Below the pieces are notes generated by a model. The model was given only the letters and a program-made list of their open reading frames with translations. It did no database searches and was not told the origin of the DNA. A stretch of 64,000 nucleotides of DNA from Streptomyces sp. NBC_00289 (GTDB taxonomy: Bacteria; Actinomycetota; Actinomycetes; Streptomycetales; Streptomycetaceae): NCBI RefSeq assembly GCF_041435115.1, contig NZ_CP108046.1:5146001-5210000 (forward strand), written 5' to 3'. Positions 13,783-23,098 of the stretch are shown piece after piece (within the stretch, counting starts at the first letter, position 1; the number at the start of each line of letters is the position of its first letter). A program made the translations under genes and the position numbers.

Positions 13783-14913
13783 TCAGCCGCTGAGGCGGAC
13801 CGGCATGATCAGGTACTTGTAGGCCTCGTCCGCCTCGGCGTCCAGCGCAGGCTTGCCACTCAGCAGGGCGGGCTTCGTGGACGTCGTGAACGACAGCTGG
13901 GCCACCGGGGAGTCGATGGCGCTCAGGCCGTCCAGCAGGAACGTCGGATTGAACGCGATCGAGACGTCGTCACCCTCCAGCTGCGCGTCGACCCTTTCCA
14001 CAGCCTGTGCGTCGTCGCTGGAACCGGCTTCCAGGATCAGCACGCCCTGCTCGAAGCTCAGCCGCACCGGGGTGTTGCGCTCGGCGACCAGGGCCACGCG
14101 CTTGACGGCCTCCACGAAGGGGGCGGTCTCGATGACGGCGATGGAGTTGAACTCCGTCGGGAACAGCGAGCGGTACTTCGGGAGATCGCCTTCGAGCAGG
14201 CGCGTGGTGGTACGGCGGCCCGCACCCTCGAAGCCGATCAGGCCCTCGCCCGCGCCCGAGCCGGACAGGGCCAGGATCACGCTGTCGCCGCTCGTGAGGG
14301 CCTTGGCGGTGTCCAGGAGCGTCTTGGCGGGCACCAGGGCCACCGCGGACGCGTCGGGGTCCTCCGGCTTCCACAGGAACTCGCGGACGGCGAAGCGGTA
14401 GCGGTCGGTGGAGGCGAGCGTGACGGTGTCGCCCTCGATCTCGATGCGCACGCCGGTGAGCACGGGCAGCGTGTCGTCACGGCCGGCGGCGATGGCCACC
14501 TGGGCGGCCGCGGACGCGAAGACCTCGCCGGGCACGGTGCCCGTGGCGGTCGGCATCTGCGGCAGGGCCGGGTACTCCTCCACAGGCAGGGTGTGGAGTG
14601 TGAACCGCGAGGAGCCACAGACCACCGTCGCCCGTACACCGTCTGTGGAAATCTCCACCGGGCGGTTGGGAAGGGCACGGCAGATGTCCGCGAGCAGACG
14701 GCCGGAGACGAGCACGGTGCCCTCCTCGTCGACCTCCGTCTCCACCGACACGCGTGCCGAGACCTCGTAGTCGAAGCTGGACAGGCTCAGCTGGCCGCCC
14801 TCGGCCTTCAGCAGAAGGCCGGCGAGGACAGGCGCCGGCGGACGGGCCGGGAGGCTGCGGGCCGCCCAGGCCACTGCCTCCGCGAGTACGTCGCGTTCCA
14901 CCCGGATCTTCAC
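13783..14913 (-). CDS. dnaN: DNA polymerase III beta subunit (sliding clamp)
   Basis: 376 residues from the GTG at 14913 (VKIRVERDVLAEAVAWAARSL), preceded by AGGAGG at 8 bases; the frame is open upstream but the family starts here. The product is the ring-shaped clamp that holds the replicative polymerase on DNA and serves as a binding platform for repair factors. Three clamp repeats are recognisable. The C-terminus KYLIMPVRLSG matches the conserved hydrophobic-cleft strand and MP-RL ending of the family. It is read away from oriC, next to the origin. Confidence 0.98.
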   Translation of the reverse strand: MKIRVERDVLAEAVAWAARSLPARPPAPVLAGLLLKAEGGQLSLSSFDYEVSARVSVETEVDEEGTVLVSGRLLADICRALPNRPVEISTDGVRATVVCGSSRFTLHTLPVEEYPALPQMPTATGTVPGEVFASAAAQVAIAAGRDDTLPVLTGVRIEIEGDTVTLASTDRYRFAVREFLWKPEDPDASAVALVPAKTLLDTAKALTSGDSVILALSGSGAGEGLIGFEGAGRRTTTRLLEGDLPKYRSLFPTEFNSIAVIETAPFVEAVKRVALVAERNTPVRLSFEQGVLILEAGSSDDAQAVERVDAQLEGDDVSIAFNPTFLLDGLSAIDSPVAQLSFTTSTKPALLSGKPALDAEADEAYKYLIMPVRLSG

Positions 14914-15079
14914 TGTTGCCGCCTCCTGCTGTTGCCGGCGCTTCTCGCCCTGCCTGGCTTCGTCGTCTGTCTCGGTGTCGTCGGTCCCTGCGGTGGGAAG
15001 GACACCGGGAACAGTCTGACGCACCGCACTGACAGTAGGTGCCTCTCGGGGTCAAGTCGTGACGAGGGGCAGCCGGGAG
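14914..15079. other. dnaN leader region
   Basis: Upstream of the dnaN start and before the first DnaA-box sequences. It should hold the dnaN promoter; I could not single out a convincing -35/-10 pair. Confidence 0.35.
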
Positions 15080-15665
15080 CCGGACAGCGAGTTGTGCACA
15101 GGACCCCCTTCGAAGCGACTTTCTCACTCTCTCTAGTTGGGAGTAGTAGTAGGGGCTGTGGATACCGTGGATAACCTCGTTTGCGCAGGTCAGGCGGCAA
15201 ATTTTGTCCACTGGTCCTGTGGGCGGAGGCGGTGGACAACCATGGGTCTCTGTGGAGAACGAAAAGTTCTGCACACTCCGTGCACAGAGCGGGGCGAGTT
15301 CTCCCCAGCGTCGTCCCCAGCTTTTCCCGTCTTTCCCACAGGGCAACCCGGCACCTTCGTGTGACGCCTTTCACTCGACACGGTGAGGAGGCGCTTCGGG
15401 TTGCCGAACAGTGGACAACGCTGTGGAGAAGCCCGAGATCGCTGGGGACAACCGCCCTCAGCCTGTGGGTTTCCCGTGGACAACTGGATGCACAGGTTGT
15501 GGATCACCACGTTGTCCACAGTCTGTGGAGATCCTTCGTCCACGAATCCACAGCCACCTGACCTGGCGCGACGGGTTCTCGGCCGGCGGCCCTGTGGACA
15601 CGTTCTGGACAACTTCGCGGTCCCCAGGATGTGGACGGGAGAAAGTCGCCGAATCTGTGGAGGAA
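15080..15665. other. oriC: Chromosomal replication origin oriC
   Basis: This lies between dnaN and dnaA and is packed with 9-mers close to TTGTCCACA in both orientations. A perfect box is at 15512-15520. Near-matches include 15092, 15157, 15166, 15204, 15231, 15251, 15410, 15422, 15475, 15498, 15524, 15593, 15604, 15630 and 15656 (start positions). The boxes form two clusters separated by about 150 bases with few boxes (15260-15409). This matches the two-cluster architecture known for Streptomyces oriC. DnaA oligomers bind here to open the duplex for DnaB loading. No long A+T-rich unwinding element is obvious, as is usual in this genus. Confidence 0.95.
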
Positions 15666-15712
15666 GGCCGTAACCCCGCCCGTATTCGAACACCGGACGG
15701 CCGCACACGACG

Positions 15713-15749
15713 GAGGGCGCCGCCGGGATCTCCTCCCGGCAGCGCCCTC
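15713..15749 (-). terminator. dnaA terminator
   Basis: A 16-bp stem (GAGGGCGCCGCCGGGA / TCCCGGCAGCGCCCTC, one mismatch) with a 5-nt loop, 21 bases past the dnaA stop and before the origin boxes. It should keep dnaA transcription out of oriC. Confidence 0.7.
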
Positions 15750-15769
15750 GGCGACGTGTTCGGCGGCCC

Positions 15770-17767
15770 TCAGCCGTTCTTGATGCGGTTCGTGAGCTCG
15801 GTGACCTGGTTGTAGATGGAGCGTCGTTCGGCCATCAGATTGCGGATCTTGCGGTCGGCGTGCATGACCGTGGTGTGGTCCCGGCCACCGAACAGCGCGC
15901 CGATCTTCGGCAGGGAGAGGTCCGTCAGCTCACGGCACAGGTACATGGCGATCTGGCGGGCCGTCACCAGGGCGCGGCCGCGTGAGGTGCCGCACAGGTC
16001 CTCGACGGTCAGCCCGAAGTAGTCGGCGGTGGCGCCCATGATGGCCGTCGAGGTGATCTCCGGGGCCGAGTCCTCGCCGCCGGGGATGAGGTCCTTGAGA
16101 ACGATCTCCGTCAGACCCAGGTCCACCGGCTGCCGGTTGAGCGACGCGAACGCCGTCACCCGGATCAGCGCCCCCTCCAGTTCGCGGATGTTGCGCGAGA
16201 TCCGGGACGCGATGAACTCCAGGACCTCCGGCGGGGCGTTGAGCTGCTCCTGCACCGCCTTCTTGCGCAGGATCGCGATGCGCGTCTCCAGCTCGGGCGG
16301 CTGGACGTCGGTGATCAGGCCCCACTCGAAACGGTTCCGCAGCCTGTCCTCGAGGGTGACCAGCTGTTTGGGCGGCCGGTCGGAGGACAGCACGATCTGC
16401 TTGTTGGCGTTGTGCAGCGTGTTGAAGGTGTGGAAGAACTCCTCCTGCGTCGACTCCTTGTCCGCGAGGAACTGGATGTCGTCGACGAGCAGGATGTCCA
16501 TCTCGCGGTAGCGCTTGCGGAAGCTGTCGCCCTTGCCGTCGCGGATGGAGTTGATGAACTCGTTGGTGAACTCCTCCGAGCTCACGTACCGCACGCGGGT
16601 GCCGGGGTAGAGGCTGCGCGCGTAGTGCCCGATCGCGTGCAGCAGGTGCGTCTTGCCGAGCCCCGACTCCCCGTAAATGAAGAGGGGGTTGTACGCCTTG
16701 GCCGGCGCCTCGGCGACGGCGACCGCGGCCGCGTGGGCGAAGCGGTTGGAGGCGCCGATGACGAACGTGTCGAAGAGGTACTTGGGGTTCAGGCGCGCGG
16801 TCGGCTCGCCCGGGCCGGTGGCTGGTGCGGGCTTCGCGGCCAACGGACCGGGCGCGCCGCTGGAGGCCGAGGAACCGACCGGGCCGCCGCGGTGGACGTG
16901 CCCGGAGCCGGACGAATCGGGCCGGTCCCTCCGGGGAGCGCGCTGGTCGTAGTCGGAGCGCTGGCCGTAGTCGGGGCGTTGCTGGTCGTACTCCGGCCGC
17001 TGCTGTTCGTAGTCGGAACGCTGCTGGTCGTAGTCGGGGCGCTGGTTGTCGTACGGCGGGCGTTCCATCGGCTGCGGCCGGTAGTCCGGCGACGGCGAGT
17101 TGTACGAGTCCGGGCCGGGGGCTCCGTACGCGTCCTGTCCGGAGCCCCCGTAGGTGTCCTGGGACGGGGAGGCGTACGGGTCCCGGTCGGGGAAGCCCAG
17201 GCGCTGCTGCTGCCAGCTGTACTCGTCCTGGGCCGGGCGCGGCCAGGAACCGGGCTCGGGGCGCTGGTACTCCGAGGGGTAGGCGGGGCGGGCGGTGGGG
17301 AGCTGGTCCTGGCGTGTGTGGGGCAACTGGTCGCTCGGGGTGCCGGGGTGCTGTTCGTTGCGGCCCGGCGCGCGGTCGTCTGCGCGGTGGCGGCCGTAGC
17401 CCTCGTACGTGTCGCGGCCCTGGGCGGACGGGAGTTCCGGCTCCTCGTACCTGGAGCGGGCCGGCGGTGTCGGCGGGGACGGGAGCTCGCCCGCGGAGTC
17501 GTCGACGGTGATGGCGATGCGGATCGGGCGGCCGCACTCGCGGCTCAGGGTCTCGCTGACGATCGGGGCCAGCCGGCCTTCGAGCACGCCCTTCGCGAAC
17601 TCGTTCGGTACGGCGAGCAGGGCGGTGTCCGCGACCAGGGCGAGCGGCTGGCAGCGCCGGATCCAGTGTTCGTCCTTGCCTTCGACCCCCAGTCCGCGGC
17701 TCTCACCGAGGAGCTGTTCCAGTACTCGTGGCCACACTGCGGCAAGATCGGCAGGCACGTCAGCCAC
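15770..17767 (-). CDS. dnaA: Chromosomal replication initiator DnaA
   Basis: 665 residues, longer than the usual 450-520 because domain II is expanded, as known for Streptomyces. Domain I opens [20 protein letters not shown]. The long linker (about residues 95-320) is Pro/Gln/Tyr-rich with repeats of the type [20 protein letters not shown]. Domain III is an AAA+ ATPase with Walker [10 protein letters not shown], Walker [10 protein letters not shown] and the arginine-finger region. Domain IV contains [20 protein letters not shown] and [15 protein letters not shown], the helix-turn-helix that reads DnaA boxes. It is divergent from rpmH. Confidence 0.98.
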   Translation of the reverse strand: MADVPADLAAVWPRVLEQLLGESRGLGVEGKDEHWIRRCQPLALVADTALLAVPNEFAKGVLEGRLAPIVSETLSRECGRPIRIAITVDDSAGELPSPPTPPARSRYEEPELPSAQGRDTYEGYGRHRADDRAPGRNEQHPGTPSDQLPHTRQDQLPTARPAYPSEYQRPEPGSWPRPAQDEYSWQQQRLGFPDRDPYASPSQDTYGGSGQDAYGAPGPDSYNSPSPDYRPQPMERPPYDNQRPDYDQQRSDYEQQRPEYDQQRPDYGQRSDYDQRAPRRDRPDSSGSGHVHRGGPVGSSASSGAPGPLAAKPAPATGPGEPTARLNPKYLFDTFVIGASNRFAHAAAVAVAEAPAKAYNPLFIYGESGLGKTHLLHAIGHYARSLYPGTRVRYVSSEEFTNEFINSIRDGKGDSFRKRYREMDILLVDDIQFLADKESTQEEFFHTFNTLHNANKQIVLSSDRPPKQLVTLEDRLRNRFEWGLITDVQPPELETRIAILRKKAVQEQLNAPPEVLEFIASRISRNIRELEGALIRVTAFASLNRQPVDLGLTEIVLKDLIPGGEDSAPEITSTAIMGATADYFGLTVEDLCGTSRGRALVTARQIAMYLCRELTDLSLPKIGALFGGRDHTTVMHADRKIRNLMAERRSIYNQVTELTNRIKNG

Positions 17768-17868
17768 AGGGCACGCTCTCTCACGGGTCCCTCGAAGGTG
17801 TGATTCGGGGACGAGTCGGGATGTAAATCGGGTGGGTGAGGGACTAAGGAACGAATCGGAGTCCAGTC

Positions 17869-17898
17869 ACGGTAGTCAGGGCGACGGGTACGGTTCAA
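17869..17898 (-). promoter_or_regulatory. Probable dnaA promoter
   Basis: On the minus strand TTGAAC (17898-17893) and TACCGT (17874-17869) are separated by 18 bases, a good match to the vegetative (HrdB-type) consensus. The DnaA boxes at 17903-17923 adjoin the -35 hexamer. Confidence 0.6.
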
Positions 17899-17902
17899 GT
17901 TG

Positions 17903-17923
17903 TTGTCCCCAGGCTGTGGATAG
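17903..17923. promoter_or_regulatory. Pair of DnaA boxes upstream of dnaA
   Basis: TTGTCCCCA (17903-17911) and TGTGGATAG (17915-17923) face each other 3 bases apart, next to the probable dnaA -35 element. DnaA boxes at the dnaA promoter have been linked to autoregulation in Streptomyces. Confidence 0.65.
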
Positions 17924-17944
17924 TGTCTCCCGGTGACCGTTGGT

Positions 17945-17974
17945 TTGACCGGATGGCGTAGCCCCGCGTACCGT
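17945..17974 (+). promoter_or_regulatory. Probable rpmH promoter
   Basis: TTGACC (17945-17950) and TACCGT (17969-17974), 18 bases apart. It would drive the ribosomal protein/RNase P/YidC gene run to the right, leaving a leader of about 160 bases. Confidence 0.5.
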
Positions 17975-18141
17975 AACCAGGTCGAGTTGTCGATGGCTGC
18001 TGCCGCCTGCCTCCGATGGGCACAGATCGCTTCAGGTGATCGGGAAGCGGTGCACTCGGGCGTGATACGAGCTACTCGTGGGCGCACGGTGACAGCCAGG
18101 ACGGCACCCCGCCACCACCGATTGATTTCTGGAGCCCCCGA

Positions 18142-18279
18142 GTGAGCAAGCGCACCTTCCAGCCGAACAACCGTCGTCGCGCCAAGACCCACGGCTTCCG
18201 CCTGCGGATGCGCACCCGTGCCGGTCGCGCGATTCTGGCGAACCGCCGCACCAAGGGTCGCGCCAGCCTGTCCGCCTGA
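18142..18279 (+). CDS. rpmH: 50S ribosomal protein L34
   Basis: 45 residues: [18 protein letters not shown] at the N-terminus, then basic residues ending KGRASLSA. It starts at a GTG with GGAG 7 bases upstream. The length and the [16 protein letters not shown] motif are diagnostic of L34, a small rRNA-binding protein. It leads the rpmH-rnpA-yidD-yidC-jag-rsmG group, with rnpA 21 bases downstream. Confidence 0.98.
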   Translation: MSKRTFQPNNRRRAKTHGFRLRMRTRAGRAILANRRTKGRASLSA

Positions 18280-18300
18280 TCTCGATCAGGTCATGACGTC

Positions 18301-18672
18301 GTGCTGCCTACCGAGCATCGGCTGAGGCGGCGCGAAGAATTCGCGACCGCGGTACGACGGGGTCGTCGGGCTGGACGCCCGTCTCTCGTCGTCCATCTTC
18401 GTAGCGGTGCCACGGACCCGCACGCGCCTGGGGAGAGCGCTCCCCCGACGCGTGCGGGTTTCGTCGTCAGCAAGGCCGTGGGCGGTGCGGTCGTGCGCAA
18501 CAAGGTGAAGCGCAGGCTTCGTCATCTGATGCGCGACCGGGTCGCCCTGCTGCCCCCCGGTAGCCTGGTAGTCGTACGAGCGCTGCCCGGTGCGGGCGAC
18601 GCCGATCATGCACAACTGGCCCAAGACCTGGATGCCGCCCTGGAGCGGCTGCTGGGAGGGGGCGCGCGATGA
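18301..18672 (+). CDS. rnpA: Ribonuclease P protein component
   Basis: 123 residues from a GTG. The protein subunit of RNase P, which matures tRNA 5' ends with the RNA subunit (rnpB is elsewhere). The N-terminus [25 protein letters not shown] and the conserved RNR-type loop [17 protein letters not shown] identify it. Its end overlaps the yidD start by 4 bases (ATGA), so the two are translationally coupled. Confidence 0.96.
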   Translation: MLPTEHRLRRREEFATAVRRGRRAGRPSLVVHLRSGATDPHAPGESAPPTRAGFVVSKAVGGAVVRNKVKRRLRHLMRDRVALLPPGSLVVVRALPGAGDADHAQLAQDLDAALERLLGGGAR

Positions 18673-19022
18673 AGTACCCGCTGCTGGCGCTGATCAAGCT
18701 GTACCAGTGGACCATCAGCCCGTTGCTCGGGCCGGTGTGCAAGTACTACCCGTCGTGTTCCCACTACGGCTTCCAGGCCATTGACCGGCATGGTGCGATC
18801 AAGGGAACGGCACTCACCGCCTGGCGCATCCTGCGGTGCAATCCGTGGTCGCCGGGCGGTGTGGACCATGTTCCGCCGCGCAAGCGCCCGCGGTGGCACG
18901 AAATGCTGCGTGACGCGTGGCGCGCACGCAAGGGCGGGTCCTCCGCCGCCGAACCGGCCACCGAGGGGCTGAACCCCTCGAGCCCGGCCGCAGAGACTCC
19001 GTCCCATGCCCAAGGAGCATGA
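18669..19022 (+). CDS. yidD: Membrane protein insertion efficiency factor YidD
   Basis: 117 residues. The family core is complete: [31 protein letters not shown] and [14 protein letters not shown], with the conserved cysteines and an amphipathic N-terminal helix for membrane association. It assists YidC/Sec membrane protein insertion. A 40-residue Ala/Ser-rich C-terminal tail extends beyond the domain. The ATG overlaps the rnpA stop, and yidC starts 3 bases after this stop. Confidence 0.95.
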   Translation: MKYPLLALIKLYQWTISPLLGPVCKYYPSCSHYGFQAIDRHGAIKGTALTAWRILRCNPWSPGGVDHVPPRKRPRWHEMLRDAWRARKGGSSAAEPATEGLNPSSPAAETPSHAQGA

Positions 19023-19025
19023 TTA

Positions 19026-20300
19026 GTGGACACGATTGCCAGTCTTTTCAGCTTCATCACGACACCTGTCTCCTGGGTCATCGTCCAGTTCCACACGGTG
19101 TACGGGTCGATCTTCGGCCCTGACACCGGTTGGGCCTGGGGCCTGTCGATCGTGTCCCTGGTGATTCTGATCCGTATCTGCCTGATCCCGCTGTTCGTGA
19201 AGCAGATCAAGGCGACTCGGGCGATGCAGACGCTGCAGCCCGAGATGAAGAAGATCCAGGAGCGCTACAAGAACGACAAGCAGCGCCAGTCCGAAGAGAT
19301 GATGAAGCTGTACAAGGAGACGGGCACCAACCCGCTCTCCTCGTGCCTTCCCATCCTGGCGCAGTCTCCGTTCTTCTTCGCTCTGTACCACGTGCTCAAC
19401 GGCATCGCGTCCGGTGACACCATCGGCGTGATCAACCAGAGTCTGCTGACGAGTGCGCAGAAGGCGCACATCTTCGGCGCTCCGCTGGCCGCCAAGTTCA
19501 CCGACAGTTCCGCCAAGGTCGAGGCGCTCGGCGCCACGATCACGGACGTCCGGGTCGTCACCGCGATCATGATCGTCCTGATGTCGGCGTCGCAGTTCTA
19601 CACGCAGCGCCAGCTGATGACGAAGAACGTCGACACCACGGTGAAGACGCCGTTCATGCAGCAGCAGAAGATGCTGATGTACGTCTTCCCCGTCATGTTC
19701 GCCGTCTTCGGCATCAACTTCCCGGTCGGTGTCCTCGTCTACTGGATGACCACCAACGTGTGGACCATGGGCCAGCAGATGTACGTGATCCACAACAACC
19801 CGACCCCCGGTTCCAAGGCGCAGGCCGCGAACCTGGAGCGCCTGTACAAGCACGTGACGAACCACGGCAAGACGCGTAACCGTCGTGAACGCGCCATCGT
19901 CAAGGCCATCGTCGTCAAGGGTCGCGACCGCAACGAGCACGAGCGCAAGTTCATCAACGGCCTCAGCAAGGCGGGCCTCGCGGCCCAGCCCGACGGCACC
20001 GTGGTGAAGGGCGAGAGCACGGTCCTCACGCAGAACGAGGACGGTACGCCGACCACCGTCGCCACCCCCAGGCGCCAGCAGCCGAAGCGGCAGAGCAAGT
20101 CCCAGCGCCAGGGCGGCAGCTCGAAGGCGGCCGACGACTCCGAGCCGAAGACGTCGCTGACCAAGTCCGAGCCGGAGGACGCCAAGCCGGCCGGTGTGGC
20201 CAAGAAGGCTGAGTCGAAGCCCGGCGCCGGAACCCGCAGCAAGGCCCAGTCCGGACAGCGCAAGGGCCCGCAGCGGCCCAAGTCCCCGTCCAAGAAGTAA
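19026..20300 (+). CDS. yidC: Membrane protein insertase YidC/Oxa1
   Basis: 424 residues from a GTG. It inserts and folds membrane proteins, alone or with Sec. The short actinobacterial N-terminus ([19 protein letters not shown]) lacks the large periplasmic domain of proteobacteria. The Oxa1 core runs from about residue 30 to 265: [60 protein letters not shown], and two late helices including [23 protein letters not shown]. The hydrophilic C-terminal 150 residues are Lys-rich and disordered, as in ribosome-binding tails. jag follows after 15 bases. Confidence 0.96.
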   Translation: MDTIASLFSFITTPVSWVIVQFHTVYGSIFGPDTGWAWGLSIVSLVILIRICLIPLFVKQIKATRAMQTLQPEMKKIQERYKNDKQRQSEEMMKLYKETGTNPLSSCLPILAQSPFFFALYHVLNGIASGDTIGVINQSLLTSAQKAHIFGAPLAAKFTDSSAKVEALGATITDVRVVTAIMIVLMSASQFYTQRQLMTKNVDTTVKTPFMQQQKMLMYVFPVMFAVFGINFPVGVLVYWMTTNVWTMGQQMYVIHNNPTPGSKAQAANLERLYKHVTNHGKTRNRRERAIVKAIVVKGRDRNEHERKFINGLSKAGLAAQPDGTVVKGESTVLTQNEDGTPTTVATPRRQQPKRQSKSQRQGGSSKAADDSEPKTSLTKSEPEDAKPAGVAKKAESKPGAGTRSKAQSGQRKGPQRPKSPSKK

Positions 20301-20315
20301 GAAGGAGTCCATCCC

Positions 20316-20831
20316 GTGACGGAAGGCACCACCACCTCCGCCGCTGTCGAGGGTGTAGACACCCTTTCCCGCCTGGAGCAGGAGGGTGAGATCGCGGCGG
20401 ACTACCTCGAGGGTCTGCTGGACATCGCCGACCTCGACGGCGACATCGACATGGACGTCGAAGCCGACCGTGCCGCTGTCTCGATCATCAGCGACGCGAA
20501 CGGCCGAGACCTGCAGAAGCTGGTCGGACGTGACGGCGAGGTGCTGGAAGCGCTCCAGGAGCTCACGCGCCTGGCCGTGCACCGGGAGACCGGGGACCGC
20601 AGCCGGCTGATGCTGGACATCGCCGGCTACCGGGCGAAGAAGCGAGCGGAGCTCTCCGAACTGGGCGCCAAGGCGGCGGCCGAGGTCAGGAACACCGGTG
20701 AGTCCGTGAAGCTGAATCCGATGACGCCGTTCGAGCGCAAGGTCGTGCACGACGCGGTCAAGGCCGCTGGTCTGCGCAGCGAGTCCGAGGGCGAGGAGCC
20801 GCAGCGCTTCGTCGTTGTGCTTCCCGCCTGA
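20316..20831 (+). CDS. jag: Jag/KhpB RNA-binding protein (KH-R3H)
   Basis: 171 residues from a GTG preceded by AAGAAGGAG. The middle holds a KH domain (EADRAAVSIISDANGRDLQKLVGRDGEVLEALQEL), followed by an R3H domain (RLMLDIAGYRAKKR... MTPFERKVVHDAVKAAGL... EEPQRFVVVLP). The N-terminal Jag-N motif is replaced by a short acidic stretch, normal in actinobacteria. Jag/KhpB proteins bind RNA and are linked to envelope growth; the gene's position after yidC is conserved widely. Confidence 0.94.
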   Translation: MTEGTTTSAAVEGVDTLSRLEQEGEIAADYLEGLLDIADLDGDIDMDVEADRAAVSIISDANGRDLQKLVGRDGEVLEALQELTRLAVHRETGDRSRLMLDIAGYRAKKRAELSELGAKAAAEVRNTGESVKLNPMTPFERKVVHDAVKAAGLRSESEGEEPQRFVVVLPA

Positions 20832-20956
20832 TCGGTCCGTACGCTTCCCCGGCCCCGTCTGTTGCGCAGGCGGGGCCGAACTTTGTCAGCCTGATAGTTC
20901 TGGTGGTTCTGGCGTGGGCGCCTGGTGCGCCGACGCAGTACGGAAGGACGGTCCCC

Positions 20957-21679
20957 GTGACGGAGGCAGCGGAGCTTCCCCCCGCGCCCGAGCAGGCGCG
21001 TGAGGTGTTCGGTGATCGCTTCGCGGATGCGGTGCGATACGCGGAGCTGCTCGCTGAGGCGGGAGTGCAGCGTGGTCTGATCGGCCCGCGTGAAGTTCCC
21101 CGTCTGTGGGAGCGGCACCTGCTGAACTGCGCTGTGCTCTCGGAGGTCGTTCCGGAGGGCGTGACGGTGTGCGATGTCGGGTCGGGCGCCGGCCTGCCCG
21201 GCATTCCGTTGGCCCTCGTCCGCGAGGACCTGAAGATCACGTTGCTGGAGCCCCTGCTGCGGCGTACGACCTTCCTCACCGAGGTCGTGGAGCTGCTGGG
21301 CCTGCACCACGTGACGGTCATTCGCGGACGTGCCGAGGAGGTCATGGGCAAGCTGAACCCTGTCCATGTGGTGACGGCGCGAGCCGTGGCTCCACTGGAC
21401 CGGCTGGCAGCCTGGGGGATTCCCCTGTTGCGTCCCTACGGCGAGATGCTCGCCCTCAAGGGCGGCACCGCGGAGGAGGAGCTGAAGAGCTCGGCCACCG
21501 CTCTCAGCAAGCTCGGCGCCGTGACGACCTCTGTGCTCCATGTAGGTGAGGGTGTGGTGGATCCCCTGTCCACCGTGGTGCGGGTCGAGGTCGGCGAGAG
21601 CCCCGGAGGTGTGCGCTTTGCCGCCAAGCGGGCCAAGGCCGCTCGTACCGGTCGGGCACGTCGGCGTCGTGGTCAGTGA
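20957..21679 (+). CDS. rsmG: 16S rRNA (guanine-N7) methyltransferase RsmG
   Basis: 240 residues from the GTG at 20957 (VTEAAELPPAPEQ), with GGAAGGACGG upstream; the frame is open 54 bases earlier but the family starts here. It methylates N7 of a conserved guanine in the 530 loop of 16S rRNA using SAM. Loss-of-function mutations give low-level streptomycin resistance in Streptomyces. Motif I is VCDVGSGAGLPGIPLAL, preceded by the RLWERHLLNC substrate motif; VVTARAVAPLDRLAAW and the GLPG-side residues are also conserved. The C-terminal tail is Arg-rich. Confidence 0.97.
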   Translation: MTEAAELPPAPEQAREVFGDRFADAVRYAELLAEAGVQRGLIGPREVPRLWERHLLNCAVLSEVVPEGVTVCDVGSGAGLPGIPLALVREDLKITLLEPLLRRTTFLTEVVELLGLHHVTVIRGRAEEVMGKLNPVHVVTARAVAPLDRLAAWGIPLLRPYGEMLALKGGTAEEELKSSATALSKLGAVTTSVLHVGEGVVDPLSTVVRVEVGESPGGVRFAAKRAKAARTGRARRRRGQ

Positions 21680-21816
21680 TGGTCGTGGTCAGTGATGAAG
21701 GACACTTGCGTCGACGTCACTGATCCGTCCTGACGACGAGACGTACTCCACACAAGCTGTCAAACCTACGCATGCCGGAGTGTCGCGGCAGTTCGGCGAC
21801 TGCTGCTGTGCATCGT

Positions 21817-21830
21817 GTTTCACGTGAAAC
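21817..21830. other. parS: parS site 1
   Basis: Exact GTTTCACGTGAAAC palindrome upstream of parA. ParB of Streptomyces binds this 14-mer; a site here may also let ParB influence parAB expression (inference). Confidence 0.95.
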
Positions 21831-21958
21831 GTCGCTCACTGCTGCACGGCATCATCAGCCGGGGTCGCGCGGCCGAACCCCGCGACCGCAAGCCTCTTGG
21901 TTCTCTTGGAAAGGGCCCGGTTTCCGACGATCCTTCGTCCCCCTCAGGGGGCACGGAG

Positions 21959-21985
21959 TTGTCCACAGAGGTGGATTTCTCCACA
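21959..21985. promoter_or_regulatory. Two DnaA-box sequences upstream of parA
   Basis: TTGTCCACA (21959-21967, perfect) and TTCTCCACA (21977-21985, one mismatch) have the same orientation and start 18 bases apart. They lie between two parS sites and just before the likely parA start. Confidence 0.55.
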
Positions 21986-22021
21986 GAACAACAGGCCTCA
22001 CTGGTTCACGACCCCGAAGGC

Positions 22022-23098
22022 ATGGGAGGCTCTGTTCATTGCGAGCCTGAAGTCGAGGAGAGTGAATCCTTGCGGTCCGACGCCAACATCGCGGGACCGA
22101 TGACCGATCCGGTCCCCGGTCCCCGTACCGAGTCGACGTTGGGGGACGATGTTTCACGTGAAACGCCGCCCCCGATGGACGACACTCCGATCGGTCGTGC
22201 TGCCCAACTGGCGGTCGAGGCACTAGGCCGCGCCGGTGAAGGGCTGCCGCGGCCCGACCAGACCCGGGTCATGGTGGTTGCCAACCAGAAGGGCGGAGTC
22301 GGCAAGACGACGACGACCGTCAACCTTGCCGCTTCGCTGGCTCTGCACGGCAGCCGTGTCCTGGTGATTGACCTCGACCCGCAGGGCAACGCGTCCACTG
22401 CGCTGGGCATCGACCACCACGCCGAAGTCCCGTCCATCTACGACGTCCTGGTCGACAGCAGGCCGCTCGCTGAAGTCGTGCAGCCGGTCCCCGATGTCGA
22501 AGGGCTCTTCTGCGCCCCCGCCACCATCGATCTCGCCGGTGCGGAGATCGAGCTGGTGTCTCTGGTGGCTAGGGAGAGCCGGCTGGAGCGGGCCATCCAG
22601 GCCTACGAGCAGCCGCTGGACTACATCCTCATCGACTGCCCGCCTTCGCTCGGTCTGCTGACCGTCAACGCGCTGGTGGCCGGACAGGAAGTCCTCATCC
22701 CGATCCAGTGCGAGTACTACGCGCTGGAGGGCCTCGGGCAGCTGCTGCGCAACGTCGACCTGGTGCGGGGACACCTCAACCCCGCCCTGCATGTGTCGAC
22801 GATCCTGCTCACCATGTACGACGGCCGAACGCGCCTTGCGTCTCAGGTCGCGGACGAGGTGCGCACCCACTTCGGTGAAGAGGTGCTACGGACGAGCATT
22901 CCCCGCTCCGTCCGTATCTCCGAGGCGCCGAGCTATGGCCAGACGGTGCTGACCTACGATCCCGGATCGAGCGGCGCCCTGTCGTACCTTGAGGCGGCAC
23001 GAGAAATCGCGCTGAGGGGGGTCGGCGTCGGCTACGAAGCGACGCACGCCCACATTGGCGCACAGAACGACCCGAGCATGGTGGAGGGCATCCAGTGA
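22022..23098 (+). CDS. parA: Chromosome-partitioning ATPase ParA (Soj)
   Basis: 358 residues from the ATG at 22022 ([15 protein letters not shown]). The ribosome site is weak (GAAGG close to the ATG), and the frame is open to 21815, so the start is uncertain; a TTG near 22070 behind GGAG is another option. The deviant Walker A box KGGVGKTTT (residues 90-98) is followed by DLDPQGNAS, the switch region [15 protein letters not shown], and [20 protein letters not shown]. ParA dimerises with ATP, binds DNA and moves ParB-parS complexes; in Streptomyces it acts during sporulation septation and at the hyphal tip. A parS lies inside the N-terminal coding region (encoding VSRET). It overlaps parB by 4 bases (GTGA). 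Confidence 0.95.
   Translation: MGGSVHCEPEVEESESLRSDANIAGPMTDPVPGPRTESTLGDDVSRETPPPMDDTPIGRAAQLAVEALGRAGEGLPRPDQTRVMVVANQKGGVGKTTTTVNLAASLALHGSRVLVIDLDPQGNASTALGIDHHAEVPSIYDVLVDSRPLAEVVQPVPDVEGLFCAPATIDLAGAEIELVSLVARESRLERAIQAYEQPLDYILIDCPPSLGLLTVNALVAGQEVLIPIQCEYYALEGLGQLLRNVDLVRGHLNPALHVSTILLTMYDGRTRLASQVADEVRTHFGEEVLRTSIPRSVRISEAPSYGQTVLTYDPGSSGALSYLEAAREIALRGVGVGYEATHAHIGAQNDPSMVEGIQ
22151..22164. other. parS: parS site 2, inside parA
   Basis: Exact GTTTCACGTGAAAC within the disordered N-terminal coding part of parA, read as part of VSRET. Confidence 0.95.

Larger units (their letters stand above)
17768..18141. other. dnaA-rpmH divergent intergenic region
   Basis: 374 bases holding the promoters of dnaA (leftward) and rpmH (rightward) and two DnaA boxes between them. 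No additional gene seen. Confidence 0.7.
21680..22021. other. rsmG-parA region with parS and DnaA-box sequences
   Basis: 342 bases before the preferred parA start. It contains a perfect parS (21817-21830), a perfect TTGTCCACA (21959-21967) and TTCTCCACA (21977-21985). The parA frame is open back to 21815 but is low in complexity there and starts within parS, so I treat this as regulatory rather than coding. Confidence 0.55.
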
